In this document: in pieces, positions 14,245 through 20,842 of the stretch
Layout: every line of letters begins with the position of its first letter
Position numbering within the stretch: position 1 is the stretch's first letter
Assembly (NCBI GenBank): GCA_003135255.1
Contig: PLAX01000192.1
Location: 240 to 28,398 of the forward strand
Reading direction: 5' to 3'
DNA: 28,159 nt
DNA from: Candidatus Dormiibacterota bacterium
GTDB taxonomy: Bacteria; Chloroflexota; Dormibacteria; Aeolococcales; Aeolococcaceae
Translations under genes and position numbers: made by a program
The notes under the pieces: model-generated
The model's input: the letters and a program-made list of their open reading frames with translations, nothing else
What the model was told of the DNA's origin: nothing
The model's database searches: none

Positions 14245-16623
14245 ATGACCCAGACGTCCACCGACGCGGCTGCCGCAGGCCCTCTCTCCGACCACGATCT
14301 CGCCCTCATCGACGCCTACTGGCGGGCGGCGAACTATCTCTCGGTCGGTCAGATCTACCTGCTCGACAACCCGCTGCTCCGGCAGCGGCTGCGTCCGGAG
14401 CACGTCAAGTCCCGGCTGCTCGGCCACTGGGGGACGACCCCCGGGCTCAACTTCATCTACGCCCACATGAACCGGGTGATCCGCAACTGGGACCTCGACG
14501 CCATCTACGTGATGGGGCCCGGGCACGGCGGCCCCGCCGCGGTGGCCAACGCTTATCTCGAGGGCACCTACAGCGAGGTCTACCCGCACATCACCGAGGA
14601 CGAGGACGGGCTGCGCGCGCTCTTCCGCCAGTTCTCGTTCCCCGGCGGCATCCCGTCCCACGTGGCCCCGGAGACCCCCGGTTCCATCCACGAAGGCGGC
14701 GAGCTCGGTTACGCGCTCTCCCACGCATATGGCGCCGCTTTCGACAACCCCGATCTGCTCGTCGCCTGCATCGTCGGCGACGGTGAGGCGGAGACCGGAC
14801 CGCTCGCCACCTCGTGGCATTCCAACAAGTTCCTGGACCCCGTGACCGATGGGGCGGTGCTGCCGATCCTGCACCTCAACGGGTACAAGATCGCCAACCC
14901 CACGGTGCTCGCCCGCATCCCCGAAGCGGAGCTCACCTCGCTGCTCGAGGGCTACGGGCACAAGGTGTACTGGGTCTCGGGCGACGACCCGGCGAAGATG
15001 CACCAGCTGATGGCGGAGACGCTCGACACGGTGATCGCCGAGATCACCTCCATCCAGAAGCACGCGCGAGAGACCGGCGACGCCACCCGGCCCGCGTGGC
15101 CGATGATCGTCCTCAAGAGCCTCAAGGGCTGGACCGGGCCGAAGTTCGTCGACGGGCTGCCCACCGAGGGGACGTGGCGCTCGCACCAGGTGCCGATGGC
15201 CGAGGTGAAGACCAACCCCGACCATCTCGCCCTGCTCGAGACGTGGCTCAAGAGCTACCGCCCCGACGAGCTCTTCGACGAGAACGGGACCCTGGTACCC
15301 GAGTTAAAGGCCCTCCCCCCCAAGAGCTACCGGCGGATGAGCGCCAACCCGCATGCCAACGGCGGGCTGCTCCTCCAGGACCTGGTGCTGCCCGACTTCC
15401 GCAACTACGCGGTCGAGGTGGCCCGCCCGGGGACGACCTTCGCGGAGGCCACCAAGGTGCTCGGCTCGTACCTCCGCGACGTCACCCGCAACAACGCGAA
15501 GCGATTCCGCATCTTCGGCCCCGACGAGACCAGCTCCAACCGGCTGCAGAACGTCTTCGAGGTCACCAACCGCCAGTGGGAGGGTGAGACCCTCCCCACC
15601 GACGACCACCTGGCGCCCGAGGGGCGGGTCATGGAGATGCTCTCCGAGCATCAGTGCCAGGGCTGGCTGGAGGGCTACCTGCTGACCGGCAGACACGGGA
15701 TCTTCAACTGCTACGAGGCCTTCATCCACATCATCGACTCGATGTTCAACCAGCACGCCAAGTGGCTCAAGGTCACGCGCGAGATCCCCTGGCGGCGGCC
15801 CGTCGCCTCGCTCAACTACCTGCTCTCCTCGCTGGTATGGCGCCAGGACCACAACGGCTTCTCGCACCAGGACCCGGGCTTCATCGACCACGTCGTCAAC
15901 AAGAAGGCGGAGATCATCCGCGTCTACCTTCCCCCGGACACCAACTGCCTGCTGTCGGTGGCGGACCACTGCCTGCGCAGCCGCCACTACGTCAACGTGA
16001 TCGTCGCCGGCAAGCAGCCCCAGCTCAACTACCTCTCCATGGACGACGCCATCCTCCACTGCACGCGCGGCATCGGGATCTGGGAGTGGGCATCCAACGA
16101 CGAGGGCGAACCCGACGTGGTGATGGCGTGCTGCGGCGACGTGCCCACCCTGGAGGTCCTGGCCGCGGTGGCGATCCTGCGCGAGGAGCTGCCCACACTC
16201 CGCGTGCGGGTGGTCAACGTGGTCGACCTGATGCGCCTGCAGCCGGATACCGAGCACCCGCACGGTCTCTCCGACCGCGAGTTCGACATCCTCTTCACCA
16301 CCGACAAGCCGGTCATATTCGGCTACCACGGTTATCCCTGGCTGATCCACCGGCTGACCTACCGCCGGACAAACCACGCCAACCTCCACGTCCGCGGCTA
16401 CAAGGAGGAGGGCACCACCACCACTCCGTTCGACATGGTGATGCTCAACGACCTCGACCGCTTCCACCTGGTCCTCGACGTGATCGACCGGGTCCCCGGG
16501 CTGCAGTCGCACGCCGCCACCCTGCGCCAGCGGATGGTGGACGAGCGGGTGCGCTGCCGTGCGTTCACGCGGATCGGGGGCGAGGATCCACCGGACATCA
16601 GCAACTGGACATGGACGCTCTGA
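14245..16623 (+). CDS. xfp: Xylulose-5-phosphate/fructose-6-phosphate phosphoketolase
   Basis: A 792-residue ThDP enzyme of normal phosphoketolase length. It cleaves xylulose-5-P or fructose-6-P with phosphate to acetyl-phosphate plus glyceraldehyde-3-P or erythrose-4-P. Visible motifs are LGHWGTTPGLNFIYAHMNR, GPGHGGPA (about 92), HEGGELGYALSHAYGAA and the cofactor signature VGDGEAETGPLATSWHSNKF (GDG at 178-180). Further on are GWTGPKFVDGLPTEGTWRSH, ETSSNRLQNVFEVTNRQW and DHNGFSHQDPGFIDHV. The sequence cannot say whether C5 or C6 substrates are preferred. A strong ribosome site precedes the ATG. ackA follows 21 bases later, so acetyl-phosphate can be turned into ATP. The nested palindrome upstream is a candidate control site. 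Confidence 0.97.
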   Translation: MTQTSTDAAAAGPLSDHDLALIDAYWRAANYLSVGQIYLLDNPLLRQRLRPEHVKSRLLGHWGTTPGLNFIYAHMNRVIRNWDLDAIYVMGPGHGGPAAVANAYLEGTYSEVYPHITEDEDGLRALFRQFSFPGGIPSHVAPETPGSIHEGGELGYALSHAYGAAFDNPDLLVACIVGDGEAETGPLATSWHSNKFLDPVTDGAVLPILHLNGYKIANPTVLARIPEAELTSLLEGYGHKVYWVSGDDPAKMHQLMAETLDTVIAEITSIQKHARETGDATRPAWPMIVLKSLKGWTGPKFVDGLPTEGTWRSHQVPMAEVKTNPDHLALLETWLKSYRPDELFDENGTLVPELKALPPKSYRRMSANPHANGGLLLQDLVLPDFRNYAVEVARPGTTFAEATKVLGSYLRDVTRNNAKRFRIFGPDETSSNRLQNVFEVTNRQWEGETLPTDDHLAPEGRVMEMLSEHQCQGWLEGYLLTGRHGIFNCYEAFIHIIDSMFNQHAKWLKVTREIPWRRPVASLNYLLSSLVWRQDHNGFSHQDPGFIDHVVNKKAEIIRVYLPPDTNCLLSVADHCLRSRHYVNVIVAGKQPQLNYLSMDDAILHCTRGIGIWEWASNDEGEPDVVMACCGDVPTLEVLAAVAILREELPTLRVRVVNVVDLMRLQPDTEHPHGLSDREFDILFTTDKPVIFGYHGYPWLIHRLTYRRTNHANLHVRGYKEEGTTTTPFDMVMLNDLDRFHLVLDVIDRVPGLQSHAATLRQRMVDERVRCRAFTRIGGEDPPDISNWTWTL

Positions 16624-16644
16624 GCTGACGCCGAGATTCGCATC

Positions 16645-17775
16645 GTGAGAATCCTGGTCGTCAACGCGGGGTCGAGCAGCCTCAAGCTGTCCGTACTCGA
16701 CGACGCCGACGGCTTGCTGGGGTCGGAGACCGTCGACGCTCCGGTCGGCCGCATCGACGATGCGGCACTGCGGGCCGCCATCTCGGCAAGCTCCCCCATC
16801 GACGCGGTGGGGCATCGCATCGTGCACGGCGGCACCGAGTTCACCCAACCGGTGCTCATCGACGCCCGCGTGCTGCGCCGGCTCGAGGCACTGACCGACC
16901 TGGCGCCGCTGCACCAGCCGAAGTCGCTCCGGGGGCTCGACGTGGTCAGCCGCCTGCTCCCCGGCGTGCCCGCGGTGGCGTGCTTCGACACCGCCTTCCA
17001 CGCGCACATCCCGCCGGCAGCGGCCACCTATGCGCTCCCATCGCAGTGGCGGCACCGCTGGGACCTCCGGCGCTTCGGCTTCCACGGCCTCTCCCACGCG
17101 TACGCCTCCCAGCGGGCCGCCGAGCTGACCGGCCTCCACATCGAGGACCTGCGCATCGTCACCTGCCACCTCGGTGCGGGCGCATCCCTGGCGGCGGTCA
17201 AGGGCGGGGTGTCGGTGGACACCACCATGGGCTTCACCCCCCAGGAGGGGCTGGTGATGGCGACCCGCTCGGGAAGCGTCGACCCCGGCCTCCTCCTCTG
17301 GCTGGAGGAGCACGTGGGCATGCCCCCGTCGGAGCTGGCGACCACCCTGGAGTACCGCTCGGGGCTGCTCGGCATCTGCGGCAGCTCGGACATGCGGGTG
17401 ATCCTCCAGGCCGAGGCGGACGGCGACGCGGACTCGGCGCTCGCGATCGGGGTCTACCTCCACCGGCTGCGTGCGGGCATCGCCGCCATGGCGGCCGCCA
17501 TGGGTGGGCTCGACACCCTGGTCTTCACCGGAGGGGTCGGCGAGCACGCCGCCCCGATCCGGGAGCGGTGTGCCGCGGAGCTGGGCTTCCTGGGCATCGC
17601 CCTCGACCGCGAGGCCAACGAGGGCGGCGCCGGGGATCGGGAGATCGGGGCCGACGGGGCCCAGGTCAGGACCCTGGTGATCGAGGCACGCGAGGACCTG
17701 GAGATCGCCCGCGGGGTGCGCCAGGTGCTGGCCCCCTCCCCCGTCCAGGCTGTGGAGCCCTCGCCGGAGAGGTGA
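16645..17775 (+). CDS. ackA: Acetate kinase
   Basis: A 376-residue member of the ASKHA kinase family, which interconverts acetyl-phosphate + ADP and acetate + ATP. It has the N-terminal ILVVNAGSSSLKLSVL, GHRIVHGG, FDTAFHAHIPP, the signature RRFGFHGLSHAYAS, VTCHLGAGASLAAVKGG, DTTMGFTPQEGL, ATRSGSVDPGL and FTGGVGEHAAPIRE; all expected catalytic blocks are present. It is slightly shorter than the ~400 residues of many AckA proteins. The GTG at 16645 is chosen because it directly precedes the conserved strand. The stop overlaps the start of the HAD gene (GTGA). Together with phosphoketolase it forms a complete acetyl-phosphate route to ATP without phosphotransacetylase. Confidence 0.96.
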   Translation: MRILVVNAGSSSLKLSVLDDADGLLGSETVDAPVGRIDDAALRAAISASSPIDAVGHRIVHGGTEFTQPVLIDARVLRRLEALTDLAPLHQPKSLRGLDVVSRLLPGVPAVACFDTAFHAHIPPAAATYALPSQWRHRWDLRRFGFHGLSHAYASQRAAELTGLHIEDLRIVTCHLGAGASLAAVKGGVSVDTTMGFTPQEGLVMATRSGSVDPGLLLWLEEHVGMPPSELATTLEYRSGLLGICGSSDMRVILQAEADGDADSALAIGVYLHRLRAGIAAMAAAMGGLDTLVFTGGVGEHAAPIRERCAAELGFLGIALDREANEGGAGDREIGADGAQVRTLVIEAREDLEIARGVRQVLAPSPVQAVEPSPER

Positions 17776-18494
17776 CAGCGCGAGATCAGGAGCGGGCGGC
17801 TCGCCGCCTCATCCTCTGGGACGTCGACGGCACCCTGGTGTCGTGCGGACCGGCTGGACGCGAGGCGCTGGAGAGCGGAGCGCGCCTGGCCGCAGGATTG
17901 ACGGCCCTCCCCCACCTCCCCATGGGGGGCAAGACCGATCCGCAGATCGTCGGCGAGATGCTGCTGGGCGCCGGGGTGGAGCCCGCCGATCTCGACAGGC
18001 TAGTGCCGGTGGCGCTCGCCGAGGCGACGCGGGCGCTGACCGGCTGGAGGGAGCGGATGGGACGGGAGGGGCAGGTCCATCCGGGGATCCGGCGCCTCCT
18101 CGACGAGCTGGCCGGCAGGGACGGCGTCCGCCAGACGCTCCTCACCGGCAACGTGGCGGTGAACGCCGCCGTGAAGGTCGGCGCCTTCGGCCTCGAGGGC
18201 TACTTCGACCTTCCGGCCGGAGCCTACGGCGACGACAGCGCGGAGCGGGAGCTGCTGGTCCCGATCGCGCTCGACCGGGTGCGTGAGCTGTGCGGTGAGA
18301 CGTACGAGCCCGAGCAGGTGTGGGTCATCGGCGACACCGCGCGCGACCTGGCCTGCGCCCGCGCGGCCGGGGTGCGCTGCCTCCTCGCGGGCACGGGCCG
18401 CGATGGCTTCGACGCCGTCCGCGGACTGGACGCCGACGCGGTGCTGGAGAATCTCGCGGACACCGCGGCGGTGCTGGGCATTCTGCTCGGGTAG
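17772..18494 (+). CDS. HAD-family hydrolase (phosphatase-like)
   Basis: A 240-residue haloacid dehalogenase superfamily protein. Motif I is LILWDVDGTLV, with nucleophile Asp17 and Asp19. Motif II is QTLLTGN around Thr125-Gly126. The acidic motif IV is VWVIGDTARDLACARAAG with Asp188 and Asp192. A helical cap lies between motifs I and II (about 25-100), as in phosphoglycolate phosphatase-like (subclass I) enzymes. The substrate cannot be read from the sequence. The GTG overlaps the ackA stop by the GTGA arrangement, so it is co-translated with ackA and may clear a phosphorylated by-product of the phosphoketolase route; that is inference only. A GC-rich hairpin follows the stop. Confidence 0.85.
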   Translation: MTARDQERAARRLILWDVDGTLVSCGPAGREALESGARLAAGLTALPHLPMGGKTDPQIVGEMLLGAGVEPADLDRLVPVALAEATRALTGWRERMGREGQVHPGIRRLLDELAGRDGVRQTLLTGNVAVNAAVKVGAFGLEGYFDLPAGAYGDDSAERELLVPIALDRVRELCGETYEPEQVWVIGDTARDLACARAAGVRCLLAGTGRDGFDAVRGLDADAVLENLADTAAVLGILLG

Positions 18495-18497
18495 GTC

Positions 18498-18516
18498 CGG
18501 GCGACGCGCGCGCCCG
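18498..18516. terminator. GC-rich hairpin after the HAD gene
   Basis: CGGGCG and CGCCCG form a 6-bp stem around a 7-base loop, 3 bases after the HAD stop. It is placed where the xfp-ackA-HAD transcript could end; it has no T-run. Confidence 0.35.
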
Positions 18517-18540
18517 CGGCTGGAGGCGCACGGGGACGGC

Positions 18541-18546
18541 TACGAT
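18541..18546 (+). promoter_or_regulatory. Putative -10 box (TACGAT) for the Nudix gene
   Basis: TACGAT ends 6 bases before the ATG at 18553. The context GGCTACGAT is identical to that before the cvpA-like gene. The layout suits a leaderless message. Confidence 0.5.
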
Positions 18547-18552
18547 CGCGGG

Positions 18553-19056
18553 ATGGCAGACCAGCACCCCCTCTCCGAGACGGAGTTCCGGGAGATCTAC
18601 CACAGGGTCCCCCGTCTCACCGTCGAGGTCGCCGTGACCAGCGACCAGGGCCTGCTGCTCACCCGCCGGGCGATCGAGCCGTGCCGGGGGATGTGGCACA
18701 TCCCGGGCGGCACCGTTCGCTTCGGGGAGCGGCTCACCGCAGCGGTCGACAGGGTCGCGCACCGGGAGCTGGGGATCGAGGTCCTGGAGAGCCGGATGCT
18801 CGGCTACATCGAGTACCCGAGCCACTGGGAGAAGGGGTTGGACAGCCCGGTGGGCATCGTGTTTCTGGTCACCCGGCACGCCGGCACCCTGGCGGTGAGC
18901 GCTGAGGCCGACGCCCACGGGTGGTTCCACGCGCTCCCGGCCGCGATGCACGCGGAGCAGGTGCGCTTCTTGGAGGAGAGTGGGCTGGCCGAGCCGCAGC
19001 CCGACGGCGCAAAATCGGCGGACATCGACAGCCGGAGGATGGACAGTGGCGACTGA
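18553..19056 (+). CDS. Nudix-fold protein with a modified Nudix box
   Basis: A 167-residue protein with the Nudix layout. VEVAVTSDQGLLLTRRA is the first strand pair, then GMWHIPGGTVRFGE, and the Nudix helix ERLTAAVDRVAHRELGIEV (about 59-77). The canonical box is GX5EX7REUXEEXGU. Here the RE and first E of EE positions read RV and R (RVAHRELGI), so some metal-binding glutamates are missing. This resembles the variant box of GDP-mannose mannosyl hydrolases (Gmm) more than MutT or ADP-ribose pyrophosphatases. Its substrate may be a nucleotide sugar, but that is inference. It has its own putative leaderless promoter, and its 3' end overlaps the PPK2 gene by 11 bases. Confidence 0.8.
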   Translation: MADQHPLSETEFREIYHRVPRLTVEVAVTSDQGLLLTRRAIEPCRGMWHIPGGTVRFGERLTAAVDRVAHRELGIEVLESRMLGYIEYPSHWEKGLDSPVGIVFLVTRHAGTLAVSAEADAHGWFHALPAAMHAEQVRFLEESGLAEPQPDGAKSADIDSRRMDSGD

Positions 19057-19948
19057 CGAGCTTGCAACCCTGCGCCGCCTGGCGCGCCAGCTTCGTGTCC
19101 CTCCGGAGACGAAGGTGAAGCTGCCCCATGGCTTCGACCCGGGGCACACCGCGGCCTGGGTGCACGAGGCGGACGCGGCGTCGTCCCTGGCGGCTGGGGT
19201 GCAACTGCTCAGCGAGTACCAGGCGCGCCTCGCGGCCCAGGACACCTACGGCCTGCTGGTAGTGCTGCAGGCACTCGATGCCGCCGGCAAGGACGGCGCG
19301 GTCAAGCACGTCATGAGCGGCGTCAACCCGCAGGGCGTGTGGGTGCGCAGCTTCAAGGTCCCCTCCCCTGACGAGCTCAACCACGACTTCCTCTGGCGCT
19401 ACACCCGTGACCTCCCGCCGCGCGGGGTCATCGGCATCTACAACCGCTCCCACTACGAGGAGGTGTTGGTGGTCCGGGTGCATCCCGAGAACCTCGAGCG
19501 GCAGCACCTTCCGGCTGAGGCCCGGGGAAGCGACGTCTGGGAGCGGCGCTTCCGGGCGATCAACGAGTGGGAGGCCCACCTCACGGCCAACGGCATCCGC
19601 GTGGTCAAGATCTTCCTCAACCTCTCCCCCGGTGAGCAGCGCAAGCGCCTGCTGGCGCGGATCGACGACCCCACCAAGAACTGGAAGTTCTCGTCGGCCG
19701 ACCTCGTCGAGCGCGGCCACTGGGACGAGTACCAGCACGCCTACTCGGAGGTTCTCTCGCACACCAGCACGGAGCACGCCCCCTGGCACGTGGTCTCCGC
19801 CGACCACAAGTGGTTTGCCCGGGTGGCGGTCTCAGCGGTGGTGGTCGACGCCCTGGCCGCTATCGACCCCCAGTTCCCCAAGCTCGACCCGGCGGCGATC
19901 GCCGACCTCAAGAAGGCGCACGCCCAGCTCCTGGCGGAGAAGGACTAG
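19046..19948 (+). CDS. ppk2: PPK2-family polyphosphate kinase / polyphosphate:nucleotide phosphotransferase
   Basis: A 300-residue single-domain PPK2. LLVVLQALDAAGKDGAVKH (Walker A about 77-85) is followed by GVNPQGVWVRSFKVPS, ELNHDFLWRYTRDLPPRG, and GVIGIYNRSHYEEVLVVRV (Walker B region, about 127-145). The lid segment is about 200-255: KRLLARIDDPTKNWKFS, DLVERGHWDEYQHAYSE, APWHVVSADHKWFA. PPK2 enzymes transfer phosphate between polyphosphate and nucleotides (ADP/GDP or AMP, depending on class). The GTG start has GGAGGA 6-7 bases upstream and overlaps the Nudix gene end by 11 bases. The TA of its TAG stop is the insertion point of the mobile element that follows; the protein end (LAEKD) looks intact. 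Confidence 0.93.
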   Translation: MATDELATLRRLARQLRVPPETKVKLPHGFDPGHTAAWVHEADAASSLAAGVQLLSEYQARLAAQDTYGLLVVLQALDAAGKDGAVKHVMSGVNPQGVWVRSFKVPSPDELNHDFLWRYTRDLPPRGVIGIYNRSHYEEVLVVRVHPENLERQHLPAEARGSDVWERRFRAINEWEAHLTANGIRVVKIFLNLSPGEQRKRLLARIDDPTKNWKFSSADLVERGHWDEYQHAYSEVLSHTSTEHAPWHVVSADHKWFARVAVSAVVVDALAAIDPQFPKLDPAAIADLKKAHAQLLAEKD

Positions 19949-20088
19949 TGCACTGTCTCATGGGAACGTTGACGGTATAAGTGGTCGGGGGGGGCCTCTT
20001 CAGTGATCTTGGGCCGGCCAAGGAGCTTGCAGTGGTTATTGCTGCCGTCGAGGAAGTGTTGGTCGGCCTCGACCAGGACCGAGACCCG
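19945..20088 (-). pseudogene. Left remnant of IS630-family transposase 3' end
   Basis: Read on the - strand, this frame gives VLVEADQHFLDGSNNHC..., ending in YRQRSHETVH and a TAG. It parallels the right-hand remnant (VEA-x-Q-x-FLD...N..C, RQRSHET-x-H stop) but has lost the PFVW-KT-DEIL block and carries a G/C run, so it is more decayed. It has no start and no catalytic DDE residues. Confidence 0.65.
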
Positions 20089-20155
20089 GGTACCTGACAA
20101 GGGCCCCAGAACAGGGCGTACGGGGTGCCCGACGCTTATGAGGCGGTCCCCGACT

Positions 20156-20641
20156 TCACCCGCCCGATGGGGTCCAGCGTCTGAGCCCGCTGGTGGGTTC
20201 CCACGCGAGACCGTACTCCTCGTCCCCGAAGACCCTGAAGCCTGCCGATTCGATGTCGATGGCGAAGCAGTGGTACCGCGGCTCCGATGGTTCCCAATCG
20301 ATTCGCGCCTTCACCGTCGCGCGGTAGCGGGCACGCCGCACTGGATCCTGGATGTCCACAGCCCTGCCGTAAAGCTTGAAGTCCCCTTCGGTGCCGCTAC
20401 GGTCGGACACGACACTGTGTACCACGCAGCGTGGATCTCGCAGCAGGTCGAGTGCCTTGGGGGAGTGCCACATCATTTGCAATATCAGGTCACCGTCGAC
20501 GAACTCCGGCTCGACCGGGCTGATGCGCGGGTAGCCGTTGTGCCGGAGGGTACCCACGAGGCATAGTTCCCGCTGACGGAGTCGGTCCTCACCGAGCTTG
20601 GCGAGCTCCGGGCACTGTTGCGCGAAATCATCCCAGCGCAC
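20156..20641 (-). CDS. Pyridoxamine 5'-phosphate oxidase-like (split-barrel flavin-binding) protein, element cargo
   Basis: A 161-residue protein of the PNPOx-like split beta-barrel family. Conserved-looking stretches are LCLVGTLRHNGYPRISPVEP (about 27-46), VDGDLILQMMWHSPKALDLLRD, RCVVHSVVSD, EGDFKLYGRAVDI and YHCFAIDIESAGFRVFG. Members bind FMN or F420 and reduce or bind small molecules; many are annotated only as pyridoxamine 5'-phosphate oxidase family. The gene appears full-length. The GTG at 20641 is chosen because TAGGAT, a TANNNT-type -10, lies 6 bases before it. It sits between two inverted transposase remnants and its base composition is lower in GC than the neighbours, so it probably arrived with the element. 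True PNP oxidase activity is unlikely to be inferable from this sequence. Confidence 0.78.
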   Translation of the reverse strand: MRWDDFAQQCPELAKLGEDRLRQRELCLVGTLRHNGYPRISPVEPEFVDGDLILQMMWHSPKALDLLRDPRCVVHSVVSDRSGTEGDFKLYGRAVDIQDPVRRARYRATVKARIDWEPSEPRYHCFAIDIESAGFRVFGDEEYGLAWEPTSGLRRWTPSGG

Positions 20642-20647
20642 TCCGAC

Positions 20648-20653
20648 ATCCTA
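20648..20653 (-). promoter_or_regulatory. Putative -10 box (TAGGAT, - strand) for the PNPOx-like gene
   Basis: TAGGAT is followed by 6 bases and then the GTG at 20641, matching the leaderless layout of host genes in the window, so the cargo gene may be expressed. Confidence 0.45.
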
Positions 20654-20679
20654 CAGTGGGCCAGAGCCTTGCTGGTTCC

Positions 20680-20819
20680 TCTCTGTAACTCTCGTCGAGG
20701 CCATCCAGCGCTTCCTTGATCACTGGAACGACGACTGCAACCCCTTCGTCTGGGTCAAGACCACTGACGAGATCCTGGTCACGCTACACCGTCAACGTTC
20801 CCATGAGACATTGCACTAG
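20680..20819 (+). pseudogene. Right remnant of IS630-family transposase 3' end
   Basis: The frame VTLVEAIQRFLDHWNDDC, then NPFVWVKTTDEIL and HRQRSHETLH with a TAG stop, matches the C-terminus of IS630-family (DDE_3) transposases, where a PFVWTKTADEI motif is typical. Only about 45 codons remain and no DDE catalytic residues are present. The terminal inverted repeat lies inside this coding end. Confidence 0.75.
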
Positions 20820-20820
20820 C

Positions 20821-20841
20821 CGGTCGCCGGTGACGCGACCG
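20821..20841. terminator. Hairpin between PPK2 and the Hdr operon
   Basis: CGGTCGC and GCGACCG form a perfect 7-bp stem around CGGTGAC. It ends 1 base before the HdrC stop. Removing the mobile element would place it directly after the PPK2 stop, so it was probably a shared bidirectional terminator. Confidence 0.5.
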
Positions 20842-20842
20842 C

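Larger units (their letters stand above)
19946..20818. mobile_element. IS630-type element of inverted transposase remnants carrying a PNPOx-like gene
   Basis: The outer ends are inverted repeats: about 33 of the first 35 bases match (CTAGTGCA, one mismatch, then TGTCTCATGGGAACG...). Each side continues inward with sequence coding a similar transposase C-terminus on outward-facing strands. TA at 19946-19947 and at 20817-20818 would be the TA target duplication typical of IS630/Tc1 elements, within a CTAG context on both sides. The centre carries a complete oxidoreductase-like gene instead of a transposase. The element interrupts the junction between PPK2 and the convergent Hdr operon. Its interior is visibly less GC-rich than the flanks. 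It probably cannot move itself but could be mobilised in trans. Confidence 0.75.

Noticed and set aside
15304..17547. Long open frame of about 750 codons on the - strand opposite xfp and ackA
   Set aside because: It is antisense to two strongly conserved genes and its product is rich in His/Gly/Arg/Val with no recognisable motif, a usual effect of high GC in the opposite strand.
20003..20566. + strand open frame across the mobile element
   Set aside because: It is antisense to the PNPOx-like gene and merges unrelated sequence from the left arm; no family resemblance seen.
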